Positions 1 to 12,700 of a stretch of 64,000 nucleotides of DNA are shown one piece after another. Source of the DNA: Guillardia theta CCMP2712 (Eukaryota; Cryptophyceae; Pyrenomonadales; Geminigeraceae); assembly GCF_000315625.1 (NCBI RefSeq), contig NW_005434592.1, forward strand, positions 286,126 to 350,125. The letters are read 5' to 3'. The translations under genes and the position numbers were made by a program. The notes under the pieces are model-generated. The model was not told the origin of the DNA. It did not search any database and worked only from the letters and a program-made list of their open reading frames with translations. Within the stretch, counting starts at the first letter, position 1. Every line of letters starts with the position of its first letter.

Positions 1-3000
1 CAGTCGATCTCCTCCTCACTCATCACCATCTCATCGCTGACTTGGTTCTGCTGCTCATCCGCTGACCTTGACTGAGGCGAGGCCCTCGCCTGCGAGTGGT
101 TGATGAGGTACTTGAACCCTTCCAGAACCGACACTTCCTTGACTCCCAGCGCAACAGAAACTTGAGGCTTTTTCAGCGTGTCCGCGTGCTCGATGACCGA
201 CTTCGACAAGTCGAGAGAGCTGGGAGAGAGCTGGAACTCACTCTGAGCTTTTGAGTCAAACGACTCCATGGCGATGCTGTGAAAGTTAGGGAACGCGGTC
301 TCAAGGCGGGAGAGGAGCTCCTGCAGCGACTTGATGGCCGTCTCTTGCTCGTGGGTTGAGAACTTGTGATTGAGAGCCGCTGTCAAGACCTTCTCTTGGT
401 ACTCCTTCCGTCCTTGCTGCGTCAGAAGCTTCTGCGGCAGCTGCTCACAGAATTGCTCTAGACCGCCGGAAGCGAACAAGACCTCATTCTGTATCAGCAC
501 GTAGGGCAATCGAGCCGGGTTGCTTCTCATCAGCGTCGACAAGCTCGCGCTAGGAAGGAGCAGCAAGATCGCGTTGCTCGACAACTGCAAGTTGTGCTCC
601 AAGCTCGAGCCCTGGGCAAGCGACTCTAAGCCGAGCATGGCTCCTGCATGGAAGCGTCTGACTCCCGTGCTTGTCCGCTCAGTTAGAGACCCTCGCAGCA
701 GCATGATGAGCGAACAAGCCTCGCGCTCTGCCGTCATGAAAACTTCTCCCTCGTCTCCTCTCACGAGGTCGCAGGACTCGGACATTGTTGCGAGAGCCCT
801 GCTGTCGAACTGCTGCAAAACCTGCGCTTGAGATAACAGCAAGAGCTTCACCGGAAACTTGGTCGAGTGGTCAAAACTCTCGTTGGAATCTTTGTCAGAC
901 TTGAGGCGCAACAGCAAACAAGCCGTCAGATCTTGAATCATGAACTGAAAGGTCTCATCGAATTGAGCCACAGCCGTGCAAGCTCGGCTTGCAGTCTGAA
1001 AAGAATAGCGAGCTGTAGCTGCCGAACCTTCAAGCGAGATCTCCATGTGCACAAAGTTTATCTTGGAGGGACGAGGAGGAGGAAACGAAACTCTCTTGAC
1101 TGTGACTTGAAGTTGCCCAAAGAAACCTTCCTGCGCCTTGTGAAGCTCCGACGAAAGCGAGGGGTTCCCGTGGCACCGCAAGGACTGGAGCTGAGAGCAG
1201 AGCGTGATGTCTTGTGGAACAAACTCTAGAGCATTGCCTGACACGTCCAACACTCTCAGCCTCTCTAAATTCCCCAGCACAACTTGAGCCATGAGAGGCT
1301 GCGGCGGCAGCTTCTTCAGCTTGTTGTCGCTCAGATCCAGTACCTCCAAGCTCGTACATTGTCTCAGCTCCGCTGCGAGATGGCGCAACTGGTTCCCAGC
1401 CAGAAGCAACTCCTGCAGTGAAGACAAGAACCCGCATTCGGAGGGGATACTTTGGATGTAGTTTCGAGCAAGGTTGAGAACTTTCAAGTTCGCCATGCTC
1501 CTCAGCGCGGCAGGAAAAGCTGCGAGATGGTTGAGCGAGAGGTCAATGCTCAGAAGACTGTGCGACATGGTCAACATGGGAGGGAACGAGGTCATGGAGT
1601 TCCCGCTGACATCAAGTGCTTGCAATTCTCTGCAGTGCTTGAAAAGAAGCTCAAAGCTGAGGTCGTCACTTTGAATGATGTTCTTGGCGATGACAAGGAC
1701 CTGGAGAGACTTGATGTGAAAGACGGAAGGAGGTATCTGCGTCAGTTGGTTGTTCGACATATTCAGTGAAAGTAACCCTGTGAGTTGAGGAATCACTTGC
1801 AATGAGTTGTCAAAGCCACAATACGAAAGGTCCAATACACGCAGGCTGGACAGAGAATCCTTTTGAGGTGTTGAAGACGAGATCGGATTGTGAGAGAAAT
1901 CGAGATACTCTAAATGTTCGAGATCTGCTAAGACAGCTGCAACCATGTTGATCCGATTGCCACCTGCAAACACTGACGATAGCTTGACATTTTGGCGAAG
2001 ACAAGATGGCAACGTTTTGATCTCGTTTCCTATGCAAGACAGGATCTCTAGATCTTGAAGCTTGCTGACTTCATTTGGAATTTCTTTGATGAGATTGTGA
2101 TTGAACGACAAATGAGAAAGGGGTAAATGAAAGATGAAACCTGGTAAACGTTTGATCAGGTTGTTGTCAAGGATCAGTTTTCGAATAAGCTTGTCCTCGA
2201 TCTGTGGTGGCAACGTATGCAATTCCAGGTAGCTGAGATCCAAACAAACACTCAACATCTTCTCCTTGTACATCTGCTTGGTCACTCGCAGATCTTGCAT
2301 GCTCATCTTCTTCTTCTCCTTTGTAATCTTCCCTCTCAGTCTCAGGATTTCGTTCCTCTGCTCTCTGACAAGCAAAATCCTGCGGCAGTACTCCAAGATC
2401 CCGAGGAACCTCAGGCGAACTGACTGATTCACACAGACTCTCCCAGCGTCTCTCTCAAACCACATGCCGTCTTGTTTGGCTGGGTGGGATGAAAGGCCGC
2501 TGGATCGCAACTCCCAGGGGCTCTCTGCCCCATCACTGTGTAGCAGCCACTGAGAAGTTGCCTCTCGCGATGTCTTGATCAAGACCCTGTCCCTCTGCTT
2601 CTTGCAGGTCTTGACGTACTTCTGTTCCCACTTGTCATTCCTGGTCAGACGGTAGAAGCCTTTCAGCGCGTCATCCTGTAAGTCACCCTCGACAAAGCAG
2701 CCGTCCAACCCTCGGCTGACTACCGAGGGAGGAGGAGAAACCAGCGGGTTTCCCTCGACCTTCAAGACCTCCAACTTTGACAAGCTCAAGATGTCGACGG
2801 GAATGTCTTTGAGGCGGTTGTTTGAGAGGTTGAGAGTCTTGAGGGAGGTGAGGCGGAAGAGAAAGTCAGAGATCACCTCGAAACGATTGTGAGAGAGGTC
2901 CAGTGACTGCAAGTGAGGATGCCAGGGCACGACAAACTTCATGTCAAAGAAAACTTCTTGAGGGATTTGTTCGATGGAATTCCGCGACAGAGAGATAACT

Positions 3001-5759
3001 TGGCACTTGGTTGCAAGGTTTAGCTCAGGTACTGCAGTCATGTCAAAACTCTCCAAGTCTAGCTCGAAGGGCTGCTCCATGCTCGCTACAAACCTCTGAA
3101 GGAAGTCCAACACCTTCGAACAGCCATCATGAGTGTAAGATTCCTTTGCGAGATGAGGTGGAGGAGTTTTGAGGGGGAGGTTGTTGTGCAGAGGCAGCTT
3201 CGACAGCTTTGATAAGGATGCCAACTGGAAAGGAAGAAAAGAGATCTTGTTGTCGTTGAGGGAGAGGAAGGAAAGGTCCGTGAGGTGAGAAATTTGGCTT
3301 GGTAGCGTTGTGAGCAAATTGCTGTGCAACCAAATGCTGTTGAGGTTTCTTAAGTATCCGACTGAAGGTGAGATGGTTTTGATTTGGTTGTTGTTCAGGC
3401 GAAGTTCCATCAAGTTTGTGAGCTTGTAAAAGTCCTCGGGTAAGCCTGCAAGCTTGTTCTCCGACAAGAAGACGCTTGTCAGCTCATACCAAATCGGCCG
3501 ACCAAGCAGCTTGTCAGTGATGCCGTACGGCCATCGCTTGAGGTTCATCTTGGTCAGGTGCAGGGCCCTCCCACCACCTCCCCGCTGCTTCGACAGCTCT
3601 CTGCTCACGTCGTCAGGGTTCGAGGGGTTCGAGAACTGCAGGACGGCGTTCATCCCCATGCGCTTGCGAGCCACAGGCGGCGATTCCTCTTCCTTCTCCT
3701 GCTTGAGAAGCGCATGCAGCGTCTCCATCCAGACCTCAAACGGCGTTGGCGCCGCCTTGGCTATGCCCTTGTCGGCGTCCTGCATGGCGTTCACCTTGTT
3801 CCTTCCCAGCTCACTTGTGTTGCTTTCAAAGTCAGAAGCTGCTGACTCTCTCAGCTTCTTGAGCTCCTCCCGTGATTTACCCCCGAACAAATACTCCTTC
3901 TGAAGTATCTTAGCTTGCTTCTGCGCCTTGGTCATCTCATCTCGCACAAAAGCCTTCCATGCGCTATGTTTGCGCCAGGCATCTTGAATCGACTTGGCGG
4001 CTGTCAGCAGTCTTTCTCGTTGGTTTTGTCGCAACTTTTTCAGGTGTCGCATGCCTCGGAAGTGTCGTTGGATTATGATGCACGCAGCATGCTGCTGGTT
4101 GAGGTCGATCTTTCGTCGAATCCGCGACAGCCACCTCATACCGAGTTTACGGGCATACTGCATCTACCAGAGTCAAAGTCAGCCAACCCTCCCGACAAGA
4201 CAGGCATACCTGCATCAGAGAACCCTTGCCGCGTTGCGATGAAATGTTCAAGTTGTCGGCTTTATTCATCTTTGATCTCCACCACCTTTGAATGGCAGTA
4301 GCTCCCTCAACGCTCTCCTGCATTTCTGTTTCCTGTCGGGTCTTGCGATTCAGACGTCGTTGTTGGAATCCCTTCAACAGCGCATGAACTCTCGAGTGTT
4401 GGTTGACATCGTCTGACTCCTGGCTATGCGCTGAGCTTCTGCGCCTGAAGAATCTCCCTCCTCCCGCTCGACGACCCGCGTTAGTGGATGGTCGCCTCTC
4501 AATCGCCGAGGCTGTCGGGACTTCATCGCCAGGTTGCAAGTCAACGAGGCCGCGACTAGCAGGCTCCTCTTCCACTATCAGACACTCGTACCGCTCAGTG
4601 ATGACCTCTGAAGGCGCCTCCTCTGCCAGCTGGAGCTCGGGGGGGTGGTCCTCACGCGGGGACTCGATCTGCATGTAGTCTGACTCTGCGAGAGGAGGCT
4701 CAGACTCTCGCTGTGCTGGCGCTGTGAAAGGACGCATGACGCTGCTTGACGCTCTCGACACTGACGGCGCCATGGCGACTAACGGCGTCTGGTTTCTGCT
4801 GTAAAAGGTTGCAGAGGAGACGGCAGTGGAGCCTGAGAAGTTTGTAAGGTTTGAAATAAGGTATGGCAACGAAAGAACCTCGAGTTGTGCTCTGAGAAGA
4901 ATTCTCTGCTGATTTCACAGCGAAGATGTCTTCTTTCAAGTTCAGCTGCATTCTTATCATCCTGTAATGCAGGTCAGCCATACCGTCATTCGCCGCACGT
5001 GCTGTACCCGGATGTCTTGGGGCGCAGAGACTCGAGGTGCTGGCGATGGTGCGTTGACCCTGAAGCATCACTGAAAGCATCATGGTATCTCTTCTCCTCG
5101 TCGTGACGGCGGGCCCCATGTTGAGAAAGCAACATGCGATCTCGAGTCACAATCCTTGACGCTGACGAGGCCTGAACATAGCACTCAGCCATCACCATCG
5201 CCATGGCAGACTTGTTGGATTTTACCCGACTTTCAACGTCGCTGTGGCCTTTTGTTGAGACTGCAACTTGTATCCCAAAGGCCTTCATCTCCCTTCTAAG
5301 CCTTTCCACGTTGACGATGGCTTCTCCTGTCTTCCCAAGACCTGACTGATCAAGGTTTGTCCGGTACTTCTTCATCAAGACTTGTTCTAGCATCTCCTCA
5401 TTTATCTCCCACTGTGTTGCTATTTCCTCCACAGAAGATTTCATGTTCTGTGCGAACCTGCTGTAAAACAGGAAGAGCCTTTCTTTCAAGCTCAAGTCTT
5501 TGACGTACTTGCTGGTCTCATCGATTGTCCCTCCTCGTTCTGCCTGTGTAGACGTCGGTCTTTCAGGCTGGTTGAGATCGCTCTGCCATATGTCAATGAT
5601 GTCCACGTTTCCGCTCCTCAATCGCGACAATCTGCTGGGAGGCCTCGATGGAACCGAAGTGAAGACAGAGACCGGGGGACGCCTTTGCTGTGCGTTCCTG
5701 CGGTTCGACGCTTCTGCCGTCTTGACATTTCTCTTCCTCAGGATCGGAGTCAGCATCAC
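1..5759 (-). CDS. Large IQ / leucine-rich-repeat protein with cNMP-binding-like C-terminus (partial, runs off left edge)
   Basis: Read on the minus strand as four exons: 5759-5008, 4961-4879, 4832-4210 and 4157 to beyond position 1. The introns are 46, 46 and 52 nt, each restores frame, and the last exon is open for over 4.1 kb. Near the N-terminus (FYSRFAQNMKSSVEEIATQW) is a short block resembling a motif common in protist flagellar proteins. IQ-type motifs follow (IIIQRHFRGM near 4070; a weaker AIQRWWRS near 4280). More than 20 leucine-rich repeats lie at about 3560-3170, 3030-2740 and 2250-1190 (e.g. LQSLDLSHNRFEVI). After them come a weak C2-like stretch (about 1050-870) and a degenerate cyclic-nucleotide-binding-like fold (about 850-500). 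Role inferred: a calmodulin-binding scaffold, possibly flagellar. The C-terminus is missing from the window. Confidence 0.85.
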
Positions 5760-5834
5760 CTTCTAGCCTCATGTCATCTCCTCATCTCCTCACTTCCGCA
5801 TCCGCGTTCCTCCATCACATCCTCACCCGCCGCC

Positions 5835-6480
5835 CATCTCCAACGACAGTGTCGCCGAGCTCTTCGGGTCCGATCCGAATCATCAAGCTCACCCCAGAAC
5901 CGCCGCCACTGCCCGGTGCCGCTGAGTCGTCGGACCGTACAGTGAGGCCCCGGCCCGGGTTGCCGACGGCGTCACCGGGACCGGACCGTACGGCGGTTCT
6001 CCGATCGGACCGTCGGACTGTCCGACGGGCGCCGCCGGGCCGCGCCGTCCGGGCCGAGTGACTCAGCCGACGCCCGGCCGCCCGCAGCCTGTGCGGCCGG
6101 GCGGCGGCGGCGCCGCCGCCCAGGCCCATCCGATGATCAGTGCAGGCCGCCCGGCGGCCACCGTCACCGCGGGTCACTGCACTGCCGTGCCGCGCGGCCG
6201 CCGCGGGGCCGGGCCCTCAGTCTCAGTAGCCTGGGCAAGCCTCGGAGTCAGTCTGAGCCCGGCGCCGTGACAGTTCAACGCCGGTTGCGGCACCGGGGCC
6301 GCCGCGCGGCGGGCCCAGTCGCGTGGCACGGTGTCCGTCAGTGCCGCGTGCGCTACCGGGCCCGGGCCGCCCGCCCGGCGTTGCCTGTGGCAGTCACCGT
6401 CAGCTTGAAGCGGCGGGCCCAAGCGCCGCCCGCCGGGCCGGCCGGGCCCAGTGCTAGCCGGCCGCAGAGTCACCCGGTCG
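5835..6480. repeat. GC-rich non-coding island 1
   Basis: A roughly 650-bp block dominated by GGCC, CCGG, GCCGGGCC, GTCCG and GAGTC/GACTC words, unlike the flanking DNA. It is open in several frames on both strands only because it lacks A and T. The translations are Arg/Pro/Gly/Ala-rich with no domain, so I do not call genes. It shares phrases such as AGCCTCGGAGTC with the islands near 40.5 kb and 54.0 kb. It lies directly upstream of the LRR gene start and next to a GGGGTA tract. Confidence 0.75.
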
Positions 6481-6589
6481 GGCGAGAGGACACGACGTAT
6501 CGCTTTTGCTCTGAAACTCGAGATACATCGAGGTGCAGGGAGATCACATCTTTACATTAAATCAGCTCTTTTGGATGTCAGCCTGTCAG

Positions 6590-7360
6590 TAAGGCAGGGC
6601 CCTCTGCAGGGGTACTAGGGTATCTCCATACAATCTCCTGGCCCTTACGACTCTTTACCACCCTGCTTGGTGCCATGCTAAAATCCACCCTACCCAATAT
6701 CTTCAATGTAAGAACCCCCTACCCTTGTATATAAATACAAAACTTTAACAGCCTACCCCTTTCTTCAACCCTACCCCCTTTGCTAATTTTTCTTGGGGAT
6801 CGAAAGAACACTTCTTCAGGAAGACGATCAACCCGAGAGACCTGATCTCCGAGGGGTGGTACACCCTACCCAATTGAGGAGTTAAAGTTTCAGGATGTCC
6901 TCCCGTGGGGTGGGGTTTACCAGTGCAGCGCAGCAGAACAAGGTGTAGGGTGTTGAAAGGCTGGTGGCTGATAATTCTAGGGGTGGGGTGTAGCTGAATT
7001 TCCATTCGAACCCTAGAACGAGGGGTGGGGGTAGGGACGCAATCAGATCAATCAAGATTCAGATAAACTGGTTGGAATAGGTGGGGTCCCTGGACGAGGA
7101 AACATGAGGGGTACTGAAAGGAGAAAGAAAGGGTCATTCAGAGAGTCTTTTCTCAAGGGTACTGCAATAGGGGGTAGGGTCATCTAAGGGACGGATCGCA
7201 ATCTGAGGGACAGCGTTGGAAAGGGGGTAGGGTGGCATAGCACTCCAAAAAGCACAACCCTACTGTTTCCTAGAGCAGTAGCATGTACCCTTTCATTTCT
7301 CTGCATTTCCACCGGTCCTTGTCGTTCTTTTGACTAGGGGGTAGTAGAATTTCAAGGTGG
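6590..7360. repeat. GGGGTA/TACCCC-rich tract 1
   Basis: Non-coding stretch repeatedly carrying GGGGTA, GGGGTAGGG and the complement TACCCC at irregular spacing (e.g. near 6750, 6890, 7030, 7170, 7220 and 7340). The bases between are not conserved, so this is cryptic simplicity and not a clean tandem array. It directly follows GC island 1. I see no gene here. Confidence 0.7.
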
Positions 7361-8109
7361 GGGTAGTTCCCAAGTAAGGCAATGGCTGTTGAGCGCAAAG
7401 CTATCAGGGCGAAGATGCAAAAAGGAGGGCAAAGATGAAGGCAGCGGAAAGAAGAAATGACACCAGATTGTAAAAGTACATGATGATGTCTTCAGCTGAT
7501 TGCTGGGCCACAAACATGCTGTGTAATGATGAAATTCGCCTTTCTCGACTGTTTCGATTTTTTTTGTTGCGATGCGTTGGAATGCATGGTTTTGGCATGA
7601 ACTTTGTTCAAGAAGGGGCTAATATGCATTGAAGACATGCAGGTTGTAGTAAAACTGCTTTATATACAGGAAAACGTGATCAAAGAAAAGTGATGTGATG
7701 ATGCAAGACAGAGTTACAAAATAGGTTCTGATTTTTGCTTGCGACGAGTGCACCCACACTTTATCCGTGGAATAACCTACTGTTGTATGCATAGATCTCC
7801 TCCTCCTCCTCCTCTTCCTCCTCTTTGAAGCAATTAGTCTTAAATCTGATGAAAGAGATGGAGATCAGTTTAATCCGGGCTCGTGTACTTTTTGCCCTGT
7901 TGTGTACTACAGCGAGTTTGATCACTTTCACTCTTTGATTTAGAGTTGTCGTTTTCTTTCTGATTATGGTATGTGTTTGCGCAGAGTTCACGTTGGAGGA
8001 TGATTGTTACAGATGATCATCATGTCAGCGATAAGCCGTTGAAATGATACCTTCGATCTCGCATCAACAATTCTATCACCCCCCCCATTAGTCATTGCCT
8101 ACTTGCAAG
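7361..8109. other. Intergenic, no gene recognised
   Basis: AT-richer DNA with short ORFs only. A run of CTC/TCC trinucleotides at about 7798-7825 would encode polyglutamate on the minus strand (76-aa ORF at 7761-7991), but nothing else supports coding. A short poly-C run sits just before the start of the next gene. Confidence 0.5.
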
Positions 8110-9521
8110 ATGCAAGATTTGGTGCAAGAATCCGGCAAGAAGGAACTTCATATAATTTCAGCCAGTACAAATGCTGAAGAAGAAGTTGCTCGACTTGCTT
8201 GGTATTTCTTCAAAGCAACAACAAGGCTATCAAGTGATAATGAAGACATCTTGCCGCAAGAGGACTCGGAAGACATCAAGCTTTCAGTCTTCACAACGTT
8301 TGCAGATCTCTTCCCAGAGGTTGTCGGCGATAATGGTGCAGGAGGTTGCAATGCATGTTGCAGAGCCTGATGTGATTTCTTTTGCAGCTAAGAATAAGAG
8401 GATGAGATTACATTTCAACAAAGTTGGATATCAAATCTATGGCAAAGAACAGAGCAGAAGAGTTCCTGCAGTCAGAGCAAAACCTGGCAATCCAGGTAAG
8501 AACATAATTTCTGATGCATTCCGTGGTGTTCATTAATCTTTGTAATGTTCAAGGCTATGGGTTTCGAAGGGCACGATGGAGAGATACTGAGCTTGACAGA
8601 GATGATAGGGCAAATTGTCAGAAGGTCTTTGTGCTTCGATGTATCCATGTTGACAACTGAATGTGCTGCTAAGATCCTGAAAGAGGCTGGTTGCAACACT
8701 GACAAGATCAACCAAGTTTGTCTCAAAGTGCAAGAAGTTTGCCGTCTATGGGACTCAGTTCGGAGGCCTTCGCGTCCCGCAGGGCCCGGAAGGTTGACGA
8801 GCTTGACAAGTGAAGAAGAATTCTGAGACTTGTCTGCAGGCCGAGGAGACCAGAAGACATTGGAGTTGCTGTCTCTCCTGTCAAGGTAGATCTGCTCGGG
8901 CACCTTGTAAAGCATTCCAAGGAGGGAGATGAAGTTGTCCCCCACCTTGTGAAAGATGAGGTCAGCCTGTTTGGCTTGTCTCTGCTTGATCTCACAACCT
9001 CCCAGGCTCTGAGTGAGACTGAACTAATCATGGAAGGCGTTTCTGGCAGCATGCAAGTCAAGCTGGCTCATGAAGAAGGGCTTCATGATCGTGCGCCCAG
9101 CATGCATAACGGGATACTTGGAAAACGACGGGGTGAGATGAGCGGGGAGTTGGAGAAGAAGGGCAAGTCGATCACACCAGACGTCATCAAAGACGGGGCT
9201 CACGAATCATCGCAATGCTCGAAAGTTGTGATCTCACTTGATACATCAAGTTGTAAGACCAGATTCCAGGCAGCAGACTCTTCGAAAGAACTCCAGCCGC
9301 TCCTCCTGCCGCCTCTCCGTTTTGTGGAGGGGAATCATTCCTCGAGGTAACGAGCACTCGTCTCTGTCTTTGCTTCCTCGTCCCTTGACATTTCTTGTAG
9401 TCCAGCTTCCCCGAGGACCCTTCCTTCTCTCAGCAGCTTCAGTCGGCTCGAGAAACTTGCCAGTGCTGCCTCGAGGATGCAACAGGTACCGCGAGCCTTC
9501 ACCATCTTTGCCCTTGCCTGA
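8110..9521 (+). CDS. Unknown protein, five exons
   Basis: I chose the ATG at 8110; the reading frame is open slightly further upstream but starts there with TTG. Proposed exons: 8110-8335, 8388-8495, about 8570-8792, 8840-9349 and about 9403 to the stop at 9519-9521. The 52-nt first and 47-nt third introns restore frame exactly. The second intron (74 nt) is less certain. If the AG-GT at 9347-9350 is not spliced, the protein ends at the TAA there. The product begins MQDLVQESGKKELHIISAST, has acidic and Lys-rich segments (GELEKKGKSITPDVIKDG) and ends Ser-rich. No domain recognised. It is tail-to-tail with the next gene. The antisense frame is also long but contains a stop. Confidence 0.5.
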
Positions 9522-9791
9522 CGAATTGTATTGGCACGCTAGAACGACGTTCATTCCCTCTCGTGCCCACGAAGTACGATCGAGAAGGAGAACAGCTAAG
9601 GCTGAGAGGTTGTATGCTAATATTCTTTTTTATATGGGAGAGGACACACCAGGAAGAACAAGCCTCGCCCCTCTGGCAATTTTCTCTTGTTTTCCCGTGT
9701 CGAGACTTCACCTCTGCTTTCCCTTGTCTTGTAGATTAACGTTAATGAATCGCAAAGTTTCTGAAAGGTGAAAGAAATCGATTTAATCGCT

Positions 9792-12700
9792 TCAGGCAAA
9801 GAGGTTTCTAAGGGATGAAATCGTTGCCTGCGGCAAGTCTTGCTGTGTCTGATACTCATCGAGCAGCTTCTTCACCTCCTCCTTGTCTCTCCTGCGCGTC
9901 AGGGTCAGGCAGCAGCGTCACGTCAGTTTCGCTCACTTGGATAGAAAGCGCGAGATGAGTGAAAATCTCTGAGTCTGCCCAATGGACTCGAGGAGGCTCA
10001 GGCCCACCTTGGCCTCAAGTCCTGCATAACCACAACATGAGCTAGCGACAGCGAAGAGTGACCGCAGGATGAGCGGAGAGGAGGAGGAGAAAGAAGAGGA
10101 GGAGGAGAAAGAAGAGGAGGAAGAGGAGAAAGAGCTTCTGCTTGTGGTTGCGGTGGAAGAGGGTTTTGTAGTTGGTACCTGTCGTCCTCAGAAGAGCGAT
10201 GATTTCAGCGATCAGGTCAGCGTCCATCTCGGTCTTGAACAAGCACGGGAAGGGGTTTGGCGGCAGGCTCAGAAGCAGCTGCTTCCTCTCATCCTCCTTT
10301 CCCTTGAGCGACTTCCACCTGCGGAGAAACTCCCGACCGTTGCTGGGAGGCGAGTCAGACGAGGCGGAGGGGCGATGTGAGGAGGAAGCAGGTACTGCCA
10401 CACTCTTGGTCGCGTCCTCTCCTCCGCTAAGCCAGTTCCTCCTCTCCCCCCCCTCTGCCATGGCGTTGAAGCATTTCTTGGCGAGGCCGGGAACAGCGGC
10501 AGAGCTACCGGGGGTGAGGATGATGCCGTGCTCCTTGCCGTCCGTCTTGGTCCTCTGAGGCTTCAGGGACGCGCCCTTGACGTTCTGCTCGAACTGCTCG
10601 AACTCAACTCGCTGAGCGACCGCCTGGAACTTGGCTCTCTCCGTGTCCTTCTTGTGCTCCTCCTCCTCCTTGGCCCTTGCAAGCTCAGCTGCGAGCTTCT
10701 CGTTGGAAATGGCAGCGGATCGCTCCATCTCCCTGCTCTCCCGTTCCTTCCTCCTCCTCTCTGACCTCTTCCACTGAGCCTGCAGCTCCTCCTCTACCTC
10801 CGCCGCTATCCTGTGGTGAAGAAACCTGCTCTCCTTCCTTGCATCAGGCACTACCCTCTCGTACGACACAGCTTCGCCCTTCTTCTTCTTCTCCGCGTTT
10901 TCCTTCGTCTCCTCCAGGTCCTTCCTGACGTCTTCGTCCGGAGCAAGCTGCAGCGCCTCCTCAAGAGCTGCGGCAGCTTTCTCGAACTCTCCCAGGGCAG
11001 CAAGCGCAAGTCCCTTCCTGTGTAGCCCTCGGGGGCAGCGGGGAAGGAGACGGAGGTAGCTCTCCGCGTCATCCAGCGAGCCCTCGAGCCTCCCCAGGTT
11101 GAAGTTTGCGGCCGATCGGTTGAGGAAGCTTGCAGGGTCCTTGGGGTTGAGGAGGATGGCGGAGGAGAAGTCTTCACAGGCCTTCTGCATCCTCCCGCCC
11201 TTGAACGCCTTGATCCCTTCCAGCTTCTTCTTCTCTGCGATCTCCTCCCTCCTCCCCAACTTCAGCCTGAACTTCTCGCCCCCTTTCTTCCCCGGGGGAA
11301 CCACCGCGTCCAGCTTGACGGCTCCCAGCTCGGGGAAGGAGAGAGAGACTGTGACATGGTCTCCTTCCTTGCCCTGCTTCGGCACCTCCACCTCCACCTC
11401 CACCCCCTCGTCCGAGAAAGTTTCAACGCTCTCCGCGCTGAGGGTGCTCCCCTCCCTCATCCTCTGCATCTTCTCATGCCATGCTCGGATGTTCGCGTCC
11501 TCGGGGTCTTGCTTCCTCGCCTCTTCTGCCGCCTCCACCGCCAGATCGAACCTGCCGAGGACGGAGAGCGCTTGTGCCTTCCTCAGATGCCCCTCAGCAT
11601 AGCTCGAGCACCTCTTCACGCTCTCTTCCGCATCCTCCAGCGCCTCCTCCAGCTTTCCAAGCTGAAGGAGAGCGGAAGAACGGCTGCCGAGGAGCAGGTG
11701 ATTGTTGGGGTTGAGGTTCAGGGCAGCAGTGAAGCAGCTCGCAGCCTCCGCATAGTCTCCTCGCTCGAAGGCCTTCTTGCCCTCCTCCGTTAGCTTGTCC
11801 TCCTCCTCCTCCTCCTCCTCATTCCCCCACAGCTTCTTTCCTGCTGGAGCCGAGCTCTTCTTGGCTCTGCTGGTCATGTTCCTCCCTCCTGCGCCTCCCT
11901 CCTCACCCTGAAGCTCAGCACTCAGCAATCGAGAAACAACGATTCTGATCTTACCCTCTCAGGAGGAGCAATGGAAGTCGAAGTCGAAGTTTGAGGAGGA
12001 GGAGGAGGAGGAGAGCGATTCGGTTTCTCCTGCATCTTCTTCAAGATTTCCTGCGCTCTCATCAGCCCTCCGATTGTCTGCACGTTGTCTGGCTCGAGAG
12101 CTCTGGCGGTGTTGAAGGACAAGATTGCTTCCTCCGCGCGCTGGAGCTCTAGAAGAGCCTGCCGGCCGGGGATTCAGAGAGGTGATGAGAATCAAAGGAG
12201 GAGAAGAGAGCAGGTAAGGAGGAGAAGAGAGCAGGTAAGGAGGAGAAGAGAGCAGGTAAGGAGGAGAAGAGAGCAGGTAAGGAGAAAGACAAGGGGAAGG
12301 AAGAGAACAAGAGGAAGGAGGACAACAAGAGGAAAGAGGAAACGATTCATGAAGAAGGGGGGGAGTTGGCACAGCAAGATGGAGGAGGAAACCTGTCCTC
12401 TCCGGTAGTGCGCCTTTGGGAAGCTTGGATTCATCTTGATGCAGGTGTCGCAGTCTTCAAGAGCTTCTGCTGCCTTGCCAACCTGTGGGGAGTGAATGAG
12501 AAGCAGGAAGTCAAGAAAACCAGCATGAGCGCACGACGGACAACAAGTAGCAAGGTTGATGGCTGTGCTAAGGAAAGGGCTAGAGGAAAGATGAGGGGGA
12601 GGGCAAGGTGAGAGGAGAAGGAGGAGTAAGGAAAGACTGGAGTTGACGTCACTGACCTGTAGGTACGCTGCAGCTCTGTTGGAATAGAACGTGTGAGGAG

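Noticed and set aside
1030-1437. Minus-strand 135-aa ORF in the LRR gene region
   Set aside because: Wrong frame; the LRR reading frame continues unbroken through this interval.
6058-6560. Overlapping ORFs on both strands of GC island 1
   Set aside because: GC-rich DNA lacks stop codons. The translations are Arg/Pro/Ala/Gly mixtures without domains and both strands are equally open.
8472-9061. Minus-strand ORFs opposite the 8.1-kb gene
   Set aside because: They read smoothly in places but contain an in-frame TAG and lack matching splice phases. The plus strand gives a continuous spliced frame.
10042-10178. Poly-leucine/phenylalanine tail of the RPAP3-like frame
   Set aside because: This is a 157-nt intron read through. 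Splicing to the exon at 10021 restores the RPAP3_C ending.
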